A stretch of DNA of 64,000 nt from Myxococcales bacterium (lineage in GTDB: Bacteria > Myxococcota_A > UBA9160 > UBA4427), in the NCBI GenBank assembly GCA_012960035.1, contig DUBZ01000085.1:1-64000 (forward strand), read 5' to 3'. Positions 36,305 to 45,378 of the stretch are shown piece after piece. Both the position numbers and the translations under genes were made by a program. The notes beneath the pieces were generated by a model that worked only from the letters and a program-made list of their open reading frames with translations, did no database searches and had not been told where the DNA came from. Position 1 is the first letter of the stretch. Every line of letters begins with the position of its first letter.

Positions 36305-38512
36305 TTAATCCTGGGTCTCGAAGACGAAGTCTTCGGGGAGTTTCCAGAACGTGCGAAGCTCGACCGCGTAGTCGGGGGAGAGCGCCATCGAACTCGCCCA
36401 CATGCGAAGCACCGCCGGGTCCATATTTTCCTGTGCTTGGATCCTCGTGCGCTCGGCTGTCCACCATTCCTTGAAGGGAAGGGCTTGTGCCTTTCGCGTG
36501 TCGCGAATCTCTTGTCGCTTGGCCGTCGTGGCGGCTTCGTCGACGACGACATGTCCATTCGGCTTGTTGGTCACCACGCCGTGGATATCCGTCGCAACGC
36601 GATGGGTCGTCCAGCTCTCGTTGAGATCGTTGGCGACCGCTTCGGGATCTCGCTCGATCGGGTCGCCCATGGCCTCAGCACCCGCGATGGGATGCACGAT
36701 GATGTCGTAGTCCTGAAGTTGTTCAGGCGTTACGAATGGGGCGACTGCGTTGTCTTCCATCACCTTTGCCTTGATCTTCGACGAGACGGCCGGGTTGTCG
36801 GGGGCGCCGCGTTCGTGGATCAATGGCTTTTGCGCGTCGATCAATTCCTTGACGTTCGTATCGTGGGCGTAGGCCGGCCGGTCGGGTACAACCGGATAGG
36901 CACCATACATCCCGTGATTGGCCACGGTCTTTGATCGCATGCCGGCGTCGCCGCACGAATATTCGAGGCCGGGCGTGTTATAGACCATCCAGACCGCAGT
37001 GTGGCCGAGGCCGCCGCGGAACTTGCCGAAGCCACCCGAATCCGGCGCCACGTTGCGGCCCAAGAACATGATCGGGTAGTAGAGCTCGGTGATCTCGGCG
37101 TTGCCGAAGTCGGCTTCCGGTGTGTAGATGCACCAGGCACTGTTCTGTCCGTCCGAGTAACCACGTGCCGGCGAACCCTGACTTGCCTGCTCAAGCGTAA
37201 GTCCGGTCAAGTACATGCCGGACTGGTTCACGCCCGAGAACTCGGCCGTCATGATTGTGCCTGCACCCGCTGCCATCTCTTCGACGAAGCCTCGCATTTG
37301 AAACAAGCGACCGAATACTTCGTAGAGACTGCTCACCCAAGTGACGGCCGGTGCCCACGCCACGCCCGACGCGGCCTCGAAGTCGACAGGGAACGGGTTC
37401 GCCCACGATCCTTCAGGCGGCATCTCCACGTCCCACGCCGAAATGGGACCGCTGTTGAACATGTCGAAGCCGACGATGTGCGAGTAGCCCATCATGAGAC
37501 CACTCTTGAGTGCCGTCGGGCTAATGTTCTCGCCGAAGGGCACAGTGCCACTCGCGCCTTGGAGCGACAACGCGACGCTGGCGTCACTCTTGATCGTCAC
37601 TTCCATGGGCAAATTGAACATGCAGTCGATGTCTTGCTTGGCGAGCAAGACGCGCTTGCCCTTCATCGCCAGGTCTTTGAACTGCGACTTCCGAATCCGG
37701 CCAGGGACCGTCTGCGTCTTGACGCGGGCGACCGCGTAGCGGCGACTGTCTTCGACGTATTCTTTGCTCGCGTCTGTGACGAAGTCTAGTCCGTACTTCT
37801 CGATGACCTCAGCCAAGCGCTCACGGATCGTGATGCAGCCTGCAAGTCGACCCCGAGCGTCGCCGAGGACGAAGTCCGGGGTGCGCGTACGCGACCGGAT
37901 CCGCATCTCGTACCAGGGATAGAAACGGTCGTTCTCGCCGACGCGTTCCATCGAGATCGCAATGCCGTCCGAGTAGCAGTCGGGGTTCATGAACCCGATC
38001 GACCCGGGCGTGACGCTACCCGCGTCAGCGACGTGGCTTACGCACGATGCCCAAGCGATGAGCTTGCCGTCGTGAAACAACGGCATGCACATATCAAAGT
38101 CGGGCGAGTGAATGCCGCCGTAGTGAGGGTCGTTGTTCTCGAAGATGTCGCCTTCTTTGAACCCCGGATACTCCTCGTAACCGATTCGGATGAAGTTCTT
38201 GATCATGTCCGAAAGCAGCCCGGCGTGTGCCGAAATGCCTCGCGAAATGCAGATCGCTTCACCGGTTGGCGTGTGGAGTCCCCAAAGTGCGTCGCCACCT
38301 TCGGCGGCGATCGGGGAAGACGAAACCTTGCACCCTGTTGCCCACGCTGCGTTGCAGAGGTTGCTGAGGATGTGCCAGACGGCTTCGTACGTGCCCGGGT
38401 CCGATTCCTTGCGATGCAAGGTTTCGAGACCGAAGAGGCTGCCCGTCTTCTTGAAGGCTTCTTCGTTTGCCGCGGTCTGATCGATGAGAGAAAGCTCGGC
38501 GGTTTCCGGCAT
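36305..38512 (-). CDS. Acetone carboxylase alpha-type subunit (HyuB family)
   Basis: 735 residues, near the ~770 of AcxB and far longer than typical HyuB. The metal-binding segment NNDPHYGGIHSPDFD gives His135 and Asp138, with His160 in SHVAD. The spacing (H+3 D, H+25 H) is the same as the Mn ligands His150, Asp153 and His175 that I recall for AcxB, so the Mn site looks intact. This subunit binds the carboxyphosphate/enolate intermediates. The gene starts 3 nt after the beta-subunit stop. The exact ketone (acetone, butanone, aromatic ketone or larger) cannot be told from sequence. Confidence 0.9.
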   Translation of the reverse strand: MPETAELSLIDQTAANEEAFKKTGSLFGLETLHRKESDPGTYEAVWHILSNLCNAAWATGCKVSSSPIAAEGGDALWGLHTPTGEAICISRGISAHAGLLSDMIKNFIRIGYEEYPGFKEGDIFENNDPHYGGIHSPDFDMCMPLFHDGKLIAWASCVSHVADAGSVTPGSIGFMNPDCYSDGIAISMERVGENDRFYPWYEMRIRSRTRTPDFVLGDARGRLAGCITIRERLAEVIEKYGLDFVTDASKEYVEDSRRYAVARVKTQTVPGRIRKSQFKDLAMKGKRVLLAKQDIDCMFNLPMEVTIKSDASVALSLQGASGTVPFGENISPTALKSGLMMGYSHIVGFDMFNSGPISAWDVEMPPEGSWANPFPVDFEAASGVAWAPAVTWVSSLYEVFGRLFQMRGFVEEMAAGAGTIMTAEFSGVNQSGMYLTGLTLEQASQGSPARGYSDGQNSAWCIYTPEADFGNAEITELYYPIMFLGRNVAPDSGGFGKFRGGLGHTAVWMVYNTPGLEYSCGDAGMRSKTVANHGMYGAYPVVPDRPAYAHDTNVKELIDAQKPLIHERGAPDNPAVSSKIKAKVMEDNAVAPFVTPEQLQDYDIIVHPIAGAEAMGDPIERDPEAVANDLNESWTTHRVATDIHGVVTNKPNGHVVVDEAATTAKRQEIRDTRKAQALPFKEWWTAERTRIQAQENMDPAVLRMWASSMALSPDYAVELRTFWKLPEDFVFETQD

Positions 38513-38515
38513 GGT

Positions 38516-40660
38516 TTAGGAATCCTTCCTCGTAATCCAATAGATGTCGTGTTCGTCAATACGGACGTGCCATTCCGGCGGAACGAAGAGCGTGGTGTTC
38601 GAGGCTTCGATCACCGCGAGCCCATTGATCTCGTTGCCGGGCACCAGGGATTCCATCTCCCAAATGTCTGCTTCTTGCCATTCGCCGCGCGCGAAGACTT
38701 GGCGCTTGGTCTTGAATGCCTTGTCGGCGGGCTTCTTGTCGGCGAGTTCGAACTTACGCAGCTTTGGCTTCACCGTGGCGACCTTGGCGACCACGCAGAC
38801 TTCCGTGATGTGATACGCGCCAACATCGGGCTTTGCCGCCAGTGTGAACATCTTCGTGTAGAGGTCTTCGAACGCCTTGATCAGCGCGGTCATGTCTTCG
38901 ATTGAATCGATGGTCGAGACAGGAGAGACGACTTCGACGTCGTCTAGCTGGCCGTAGTACTTCATGTACACGACGCGGCTGATCGAGATCTTGTCTTCTT
39001 CGAAGCCTTCCTTCTTGAGCTCGTCGAGGAGCTCGGTCTCAAGTGCCTGCCACGTCGCCGCGACCGGGGCGAGGTAGGCGAGCTTGGTGGCGTCATCGAG
39101 GTCGGGCGTGATGACCGCGCCCACACTCTTATGGCGTCGATGCGAATAGTCCATGCATGCGCCGCCCCAAGCGGAGAAGCCGCCGGCATGAGGCACCGTG
39201 CAGACACCCTTCCAGGGAAAGTCTCCGGCGTAGCCAAGCAAGTGAAGCGGGCCGCCGCCGCCATAACCCAGCAGCACGTACTCGCGAAGGTCGTGACCGA
39301 CCATCAAGCTGTTCACGAGATGTTCACGCATCATGACGTTGAGCAGTTCGAGGCAGGTTTCGGCCGCGACGTACACGTCCATGCCGAGCGGATCGGCAAC
39401 CTTCTCCTTGAAGAGCTTCAACGAGACAGCCTTGTTGATCTTGACCTTGCCGCCGAGGTAGTTGGTTTCCGACAGAATGCCGAGCAACAAGTTGACGTCG
39501 TTGATGGTCGGCGTCGTGTTACCCGCTTCCATGAACGTCGGGCCCGGGGTTCCACCCGCAGAGTCCGGGCCAAGCTTGATGCGGTTGGTCTGCGGATCGA
39601 CTCGGATGTACGTCCCGGTGCCCGCACCAATCGACGTGATGCCAAGCATCGGAACGTTTACGTACATGTTCTGGAAGCCCGGTTCGCGATCGATCGGCAA
39701 GACACCCGCGGTGATGGTGCCTGCGTCGAAGGAAGTGCCGCCGACATCACTGCAGACGATGTTTTCTTCGCCAATGACACTCGACAAGTACTTGGCGCCC
39801 ATCAAACCGCCAACCGGACCACTCATCGCCGCTTCAAAGAGTCGCGGGTAGCGAATATTCGTGATGCCGCCATAGCCGAGCACTGTTTTGAGGCTGTGCT
39901 GGTAACCCGTCTTTACGAGTTCTTCTTCGATCCGGTAGAGCTGCTTGCGGGCCGGATCGGAAGCGTAGGCTTGAATGACCGTCGCGTTGGCGCGTGAAAT
40001 TTCGCGGGTGGTCGGTGCGACCTTGTTCGAAACTTCGAGCACGACTTCGCGGTCGACTTCCTTCATAACCTCGCGGCAAATTTCGGCCGCGCGATCTTCG
40101 TGCATCGGGTTCACGAAGGACTGCAAGAAGATGATGGCGATCGCTTCGACTTCTTCGTCGACGATCAGCTCGCGCGCGCCTTTGCGCACTTCTTCTTCAT
40201 ACATGGGGATCACGGCCGTGCCGAACATGTCTATGCGTTCGGTGACGCCGCGGGCAAGCTTGCTCGGAACCAACGGCTCGCGATGCTTGCGGTACTGCAT
40301 GTGCGTGATCTCGGACCACTGCGCGCCGATAAAAGTCTGGGAGCCGCGACCTTGGGAGATGATGTCTTCGAAGCCACGCGTCACAATGATGCCGGTTTTG
40401 TAACCGCTCATGTTGATGACGGTGTTCAGCATCGAGGTGCCGGTGTAGATGGCGGTCTCGATCTGCTTGCCAAAGTCAGAGCCTTCTTCTTTAGAGATGC
40501 CCATGTACTCAAGGGCTTCCCAAAATGACTCCATGTAACCAATGCTCTCGTCCTGAGGGGACGTGGGTGCTTTGCCGATCACGGACTTACCATCTTCATC
40601 GACGATGATCACGTCGGTCATGGTTCCGCCGGCATCACACGCTACGAGATAGCGGGACAT
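38516..40660 (-). CDS. Acetone carboxylase beta-type subunit (HyuA family)
   Basis: 714 residues, matching AcxA (~717). The ASKHA-type phosphate loops DAGGTMTD at the N terminus and SDVGGTSFDAG near residue 310 bind ATP. It would phosphorylate the ketone and bicarbonate before transfer to the alpha subunit. It is the first gene of the minus-strand operon continuing into alpha, gamma, three CoA-transferases and probably the MFS gene. AGGAG-like bases precede the ATG at 40660. Confidence 0.9.
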   Translation of the reverse strand: MSRYLVACDAGGTMTDVIIVDEDGKSVIGKAPTSPQDESIGYMESFWEALEYMGISKEEGSDFGKQIETAIYTGTSMLNTVINMSGYKTGIIVTRGFEDIISQGRGSQTFIGAQWSEITHMQYRKHREPLVPSKLARGVTERIDMFGTAVIPMYEEEVRKGARELIVDEEVEAIAIIFLQSFVNPMHEDRAAEICREVMKEVDREVVLEVSNKVAPTTREISRANATVIQAYASDPARKQLYRIEEELVKTGYQHSLKTVLGYGGITNIRYPRLFEAAMSGPVGGLMGAKYLSSVIGEENIVCSDVGGTSFDAGTITAGVLPIDREPGFQNMYVNVPMLGITSIGAGTGTYIRVDPQTNRIKLGPDSAGGTPGPTFMEAGNTTPTINDVNLLLGILSETNYLGGKVKINKAVSLKLFKEKVADPLGMDVYVAAETCLELLNVMMREHLVNSLMVGHDLREYVLLGYGGGGPLHLLGYAGDFPWKGVCTVPHAGGFSAWGGACMDYSHRRHKSVGAVITPDLDDATKLAYLAPVAATWQALETELLDELKKEGFEEDKISISRVVYMKYYGQLDDVEVVSPVSTIDSIEDMTALIKAFEDLYTKMFTLAAKPDVGAYHITEVCVVAKVATVKPKLRKFELADKKPADKAFKTKRQVFARGEWQEADIWEMESLVPGNEINGLAVIEASNTTLFVPPEWHVRIDEHDIYWITRKDS

Positions 40661-41635
40661 CGAAAACTACTCCTCTCTGGTCTCTCGGGGCGCCCTCAAA
40701 ATCTTTCGGGTGCCGTTGAATTCGTTTTGGCTTGCGCCGGGCTTTGCAACGTTGGTTGGACTTGGACGCTAGGCCGGCGGTGAATGTTGCCGAAAGAACG
40801 ACGCACACACACGCACTAACTCGCGCGTCCCAGTTGAACCGATTGTCTGCTGAATGGTAGTCCGCCGTATGTTCTACGGACGAATTGAAACGACCTGCTT
40901 GGTTTCTTGCAACGTTCGACTCGTGGTTCCGATGTGAAGGCCGACGCCGGGATGGACGTCGTAAGAAACCTCTTGAGGACTGTATCTGATTTTTGCTTGA
41001 TCGCACCATTGGAGCGGGGCTTCGACTGCGGTCGTCGCGACGAAAGCTCGATCGCATTGCGTGATGGAAGCATTGCTCGTGTTTGCCGAGTGCGAGCGAT
41101 GACCGGGTGCGGTTTGAATGTGGATTGTAGCGGCGACATGCGCGTGTCATCGATGCGCATCGAAGCGACATCGACGCAGTCGATGGGTTGGGAACCCTTG
41201 GGCGTGAGCGTCACGGAATGTTCGGTACAATCACGGCGTTTTCGGTGGCTCGGAAACCGCGTGCCCTGCGACTCACTCGCCTTCACGCTGATATTCGAGG
41301 CCGTCTCAGGTTTCTGTCGCGTGGAAGTGCTAAAACCAAAGCCGGTCAGCTGTCGCCCGCTCGCGCCGGTTCTTGATCACGGAGCCGTTTTGGGCTTCGA
41401 CCCAGCCACAAAGAAGAATTAGAATCTTCCGAGCCGTGAATTTGCGAGAGGTTACGACCTCGACCAATTTATCGAGAGTTCTGTACCGAATCGCGGCGCA
41501 CAATCGGCTCGCGGGCGGCGCGTTGCTGAAAGTGCAATGCGGCAAGCCCCAGCAACTCGAATCCAAGTCAGCACAACAGTCAGCACTAAAAAAAAAGCAA
41601 GACACAGCGAACCAAGAACCAAGGAGAACGTGATC
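40661..41635. promoter_or_regulatory. Divergent control region between the carboxylase and ETF operons (~975 bp)
   Basis: No gene here is convincing: open frames exist on both strands but none shows a recognisable domain, clear ribosome binding site or consistent protein character. It must carry the start sites of both operons. Visible features are an alternating CA/GT run near 40801-40817, an A9 run just before 41600, and AAGGAG at 41621 serving etfB. The length is large for a simple divergent promoter and leaves room for operators, a leader or a small RNA, none of which I can identify. Confidence 0.5.
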
Positions 41636-42439
41636 ATGCGCATTGCCATTTGCGTCAAAGAGGTGCTCGACCCCGATGCTGTCAACAACTATGCCATCGC
41701 GGGCAAGCTCGAAATCGGCGACGACGGCAAAAGCCTGACGCAGACGACGATTCCGCGCTTGATCAACGGTTTCGACGAGCAGGCCCTAGAAGCAGGGCTG
41801 CGGATCAAGGACGCCGATGGCGACACCACGATCTCCGTGCTTTCGATTGGTCCCGACCCGGGCAAGATTTTGAAGCAATGCGCTGCGCTCGGCGCAAACT
41901 CGCTGGTGTCCATCAAGTCCGATACCGCAGAACTTGACTGTCACGGCTTTGCTTCGATCCTGGCCGCGCAAATACAGAAAGACGGCGGGGCGGATCTCGT
42001 GCTTTGCGGGCGGCAAGCATCGGACGACGACCAGGGTGTCGTGCCTGCCCTCATCGCGGAAAAGCTGGGGATGCCTCTCGTCACCTTCGCGCGCGCGGTC
42101 GAAGCAAACGGCAGCACCCTCAAGGTGACGCGGGTCACGCCTGACGGCGATGAAGTCGTCGAAGTCGACTGTCCCGCCGTGGTGACGGTGAGCAACGAAC
42201 TCGGCGAGCCCAGATACCCGACCGCTGCTGCGAAGATCAAGGCGCGGAAGGTGAAACCCAACGTCGTTTCGATTGCGGACCTCGGCCTGACCGATGCCGA
42301 CACCGCACAACGCGCACAACTGAAGCAGCAGTACGTGCCTCAAATTCAGGGCAACTGCGAAATGATCGAAGGCGGTTCACCAGCGGAGCTCGCTGACAAC
42401 TTGATGGCCCGGCTGCGCGCCGAAAGCCTGCTTTCATAA
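41636..42439 (+). CDS. etfB: Electron transfer flavoprotein beta subunit
   Basis: 267 residues from the ATG at 41636, with AAGGAG 9 bases before it. The N terminus MRIAICVKEVLDPD, the GFDEQALEAGLRIKD segment, LCGRQASDDDQGVVPALIAE and TVSNELGEPRYP match EtfB of the acyl-CoA-dehydrogenase type. With EtfA it carries electrons from flavoprotein dehydrogenases to the quinone pool. First gene of the plus-strand operon. Confidence 0.93.
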   Translation: MRIAICVKEVLDPDAVNNYAIAGKLEIGDDGKSLTQTTIPRLINGFDEQALEAGLRIKDADGDTTISVLSIGPDPGKILKQCAALGANSLVSIKSDTAELDCHGFASILAAQIQKDGGADLVLCGRQASDDDQGVVPALIAEKLGMPLVTFARAVEANGSTLKVTRVTPDGDEVVEVDCPAVVTVSNELGEPRYPTAAAKIKARKVKPNVVSIADLGLTDADTAQRAQLKQQYVPQIQGNCEMIEGGSPAELADNLMARLRAESLLS

Positions 42440-42514
42440 TTCGAATTCAAGATTCGTTGCGGCCGATCACGTCGCGGCCGATGCGAACAGCGAGAGAGTC
42501 AGGAGAATAGATTC

Positions 42515-43492
42515 ATGTCGAACAATGCAGTCGTCGTGTGTACGTGGGGCGAAGAGCGCGGGGGACTCCCTGGCGGAGCGGAAGAGGTGTTGACCCTCGC
42601 AAACCAACTGAGTCAGCGCCTCGGTGCCGATCTCAACTGGCTTACCCTTGGCACCTCGGCGTCGGGCATCGCCGAGACCGCAGCCGCCTTTGGTGTTGCG
42701 AGCGTGCAGCAGATCGAAGACGCGAAGCTTGAAGGTGTGCCCGCAGATGCAACGGTCGAAGCCCTGGCCCAGTACTGCGCAGCCACATCACCGCGTGTCA
42801 TTCTATTTAGCCAGGACGCCGCAACGCGAACCATCGCCCCCCGCCTCGCTGGACGCATTGGAAGCGCCGTGGTGATGAACGCGATCGAGGTTGCAACCGA
42901 AGGAAGCAGCCTCGAAGTGACCGCCGCGGCATATGGCGGAGACACGCGTTCGCTCTACGTCCTCGCAGGCGAAGGCACGCAGGTGATCGCGGTTACCGCG
43001 AATTCGATCACCGCAGCGCAACCCGCCGCCGGCTCCACGCCTTCGACAGAAAGTATTTCGGTTGACCTGTCTTCGGTGCAGGAGCGGATTCGCGTCGTCG
43101 AGGCTGCCAAGTCCGAAGGGCCGAGGCTTGAAGATGCGGAGATCATCGTCTCAGGTGGCCGTGGCCTAGGTTCGGTTGAAAACTACAAGTTGATCCGCGA
43201 ACTCGCCGAAGCCATGGGCGGCATGCCAGGTGCTTCGCGTCCACTGGTCGATGAGGGCTGGGTCGATTCGAGCCATCAAGTTGGCCTCACGGGTAAGATC
43301 ACCAAGCCCACCCTTTACGTTGCGATCGGGATCTCGGGAGCGAGCCAGCACATGGCGGGCTGCGGCGCGGCGAACGCGATTGCGGCGATCAACAAAGATT
43401 CCGAAGCGGCGATCTTCCAGCACGCGCGCTTCGGTGTTGTCGGTGATGCCCTCGAGTTGTTGCCGGAACTCATTCGGGCTGCCAAAGCCTGA
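42515..43492 (+). CDS. etfA: Electron transfer flavoprotein alpha subunit
   Basis: 325 residues; AGGAG at about 42501 precedes the ATG. The C-terminal FAD domain is classic: SGGRGLGSVENYKLIRELA, GASRPLVDEGWVD, QVGLTGKITKPTLYVA, GISGASQHMAGC and ALELLPELIRA. The N-terminal domain interacts with EtfB. No acyl-CoA dehydrogenase gene is in the window, so the electron donor lies elsewhere. Confidence 0.95.
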   Translation: MSNNAVVVCTWGEERGGLPGGAEEVLTLANQLSQRLGADLNWLTLGTSASGIAETAAAFGVASVQQIEDAKLEGVPADATVEALAQYCAATSPRVILFSQDAATRTIAPRLAGRIGSAVVMNAIEVATEGSSLEVTAAAYGGDTRSLYVLAGEGTQVIAVTANSITAAQPAAGSTPSTESISVDLSSVQERIRVVEAAKSEGPRLEDAEIIVSGGRGLGSVENYKLIRELAEAMGGMPGASRPLVDEGWVDSSHQVGLTGKITKPTLYVAIGISGASQHMAGCGAANAIAAINKDSEAAIFQHARFGVVGDALELLPELIRAAKA

Positions 43493-43560
43493 GCGTCTCG
43501 CACCCAGCATTCGCGCGGCGTCAGTCATTTGGCCGCGCCAGCAAGATGGAGAGAAGAGCT

Positions 43561-43983
43561 ATGAGCACTGAAACGATCGAGTCCGCCGAAGGGTTGTTCG
43601 CGGACACGAAGAACGGACCCCGCCTATTGGGTTCGCGCTGTGTTACGTGCGACACGCCGTACTTCCCGCGCAGTGCGGGTTGCCACAATCCGAACTGTGA
43701 TCTTTCGAAGATGGAAGACGCGGAGTTCGGACCGAAGGGGAAAATCTGGAGTCTTTCGATCCAGAACTATCCGCCGCCGCCGCCGGTCGTCATTATCGAC
43801 CCGTTTGAACCTTTCGCGGTTGGGATGGTGGATCTCGTCGAAGGGCTACGCGTGCTCGGCCGAATCGTTTCGGATACCCCGGACAAGGTCGACGTCGGCG
43901 ACGAAGTTGAACTGGTGCTCGCGCCGCTCGGGGTCGATGCCACGGGCGCCGAAGTGATCTCTTGGCAATTTCGACCGATTTAG
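43561..43983 (+). CDS. DUF35 Zn-ribbon/OB-fold protein, thiolase partner
   Basis: 140 residues from the ATG at 43561 (GGAG upstream). A rubredoxin-like zinc ribbon has Cys27, Cys30, Cys41 and Cys46. An OB-fold follows, with a Pro-rich loop NYPPPPPVV at its start and VEGLRVLGRIV within. In archaeal HMG-CoA synthase/thiolase complexes and in the steroid enzymes Ltp2-ChsH2, DUF35 proteins channel CoA substrates to the thiolase-fold partner. Gene order, directly before the thiolase gene, fits that role. Confidence 0.88.
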   Translation: MSTETIESAEGLFADTKNGPRLLGSRCVTCDTPYFPRSAGCHNPNCDLSKMEDAEFGPKGKIWSLSIQNYPPPPPVVIIDPFEPFAVGMVDLVEGLRVLGRIVSDTPDKVDVGDEVELVLAPLGVDATGAEVISWQFRPI

Positions 43984-44047
43984 TCGCCGGCGAAGAACGG
44001 GCAACCATTTTTAGCGCGGCATTGATCAGCGCGCGGAGGAATTTGAA

Positions 44048-45226
44048 ATGAGAGACGTTGCGATCCTCGGACAAGGGCTTCATCCCTGGGGCAAGTTCAA
44101 CGACAAACCGGTGACCGAGCTCTGCCGCACCGCGACCGAAGCGGCGTTGGCCGACGCGGGCATCAAGTGGCGGGATGTCGAAGCCGTTGCCGCGGCGAGT
44201 TCGCGTTTCTCAGGCGGCAAGGGTTGGGGCCTCAACGGCAACGACCTCGTCGAAGACATGGGGTCGACCGGCATTCCGGTTTACAACATGAGTGCTGGAT
44301 GCTCGGCCGGCGCCAACGCTTTCAACGTGGGACACATGATGGTCGCCAGCGGTCAGCATGACATCGTCGTGGTGATGGGCGGCGAAAAGATGCCCAAGGG
44401 TTTCGTGCAGACCTCGGGGCTCGAAGATCCAACCGACCCGGAATATCTGCGCCAGCGCTGCGTGGGTTTGCCCGGCCCAGGGTTTTGGGCGCTTCTTTGT
44501 CGCCAGCGCATGGCGCAGTACGGAACGACTGAAGAAGATTTGGCTCGGATTGCAGTGAAGGCTCACAAGCTTGGGGCGCTCAATGAGAACGCACGCTTCC
44601 GCAAAGAGTTTACGATGGACGAAGTCTTGAACTCTGCCATGGTCAACTTTCCACTTCGGCTCTATGAAATTTGTCCGGTGAGTGACGGTGCCGCAGCGGT
44701 CGTGTTGTGTTCACCCGAGATCGCGAACAAGGCCGCGAGCAAGCCGGTGTGGGTGGCTTCCAGTGCGGTCGCGACGGCGAGCTTCGATGACGGGATTCCG
44801 CGCCACATCGCATGCACGATCGGCAAGGGCAATCCGCATCACAGCGAAGCACGGCTCGCTGTCGCGAAGGCGATGAAGTCAGCAAATCTCAAGCCTTCGG
44901 ATGTCGACTTGATCGAGCTGCAAGACAACACCGTCTATTACGAACTTGCATTCCCCGAAGAGTGGGGCTTCATCGAGCCCGGCACTGCGGAAAAGTGGGT
45001 CGCGAACGGTGACACCATGCCTACCGGCAAGCTCCCCATCAACCCGAGCGGCGGCTTCCAGAGTTTTGGCGAAGCCACCACCGCGCAGGCACTGTGGCAG
45101 ATCGTCGAAGTGGCGTCGCAGCTTCGAGGCGAAGCGGGCGAGCGTCAAGTTCCAAACGCCAAGATCGGGTTAGCGCAGAGTCTCGGCTTGGGCGGCAACG
45201 CGACCGCGACGGTGCTCCGGGTCTGA
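44048..45226 (+). CDS. Thiolase-fold (SCP2/lipid-transfer type) enzyme with altered catalytic motifs
   Basis: 392 residues. The nucleophile cysteine is present as Cys85 in NMSAGCSAGANAF. The HDCF motif of SCP2 thiolases, however, reads QDNT in ELQDNTVYYEL, and the late GHP motif reads GEA in GGFQSFGEATT, so both catalytic histidines are missing. Such changes occur in Ltp2-like aldolases that act with a DUF35 partner. The enzyme may cleave a CoA-bound aldol or beta-keto product instead of acting as a plain acetoacetyl-CoA thiolase. It ends the etf operon. Confidence 0.87.
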   Translation: MRDVAILGQGLHPWGKFNDKPVTELCRTATEAALADAGIKWRDVEAVAAASSRFSGGKGWGLNGNDLVEDMGSTGIPVYNMSAGCSAGANAFNVGHMMVASGQHDIVVVMGGEKMPKGFVQTSGLEDPTDPEYLRQRCVGLPGPGFWALLCRQRMAQYGTTEEDLARIAVKAHKLGALNENARFRKEFTMDEVLNSAMVNFPLRLYEICPVSDGAAAVVLCSPEIANKAASKPVWVASSAVATASFDDGIPRHIACTIGKGNPHHSEARLAVAKAMKSANLKPSDVDLIELQDNTVYYELAFPEEWGFIEPGTAEKWVANGDTMPTGKLPINPSGGFQSFGEATTAQALWQIVEVASQLRGEAGERQVPNAKIGLAQSLGLGGNATATVLRV

Positions 45227-45378
45227 TCGTCGCTTTTGTGCCGTTCGGGAAGACGACAAAAAAACCTGCATTCACGACGCTTCGAATTGAAGCGGTGTGA
45301 AGTACAGGCTTTGTGGTGTGGTTCGGTGCCGAGCTGGTCCGCGCGCTTTCCGCGGACCAGGGGGTTGGCAGCGAGCGG

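Noticed and set aside
35378..36934. 518-codon plus-strand frame over CoA-transferase and carboxylase genes
   Set aside because: Spans several real genes on the other strand and has no recognisable motif.
40907..41422. 171-codon plus frame and competing minus frames in the divergent region
   Set aside because: No motif, ribosome site or consistent codon pattern, and several frames of equal quality overlap each other.
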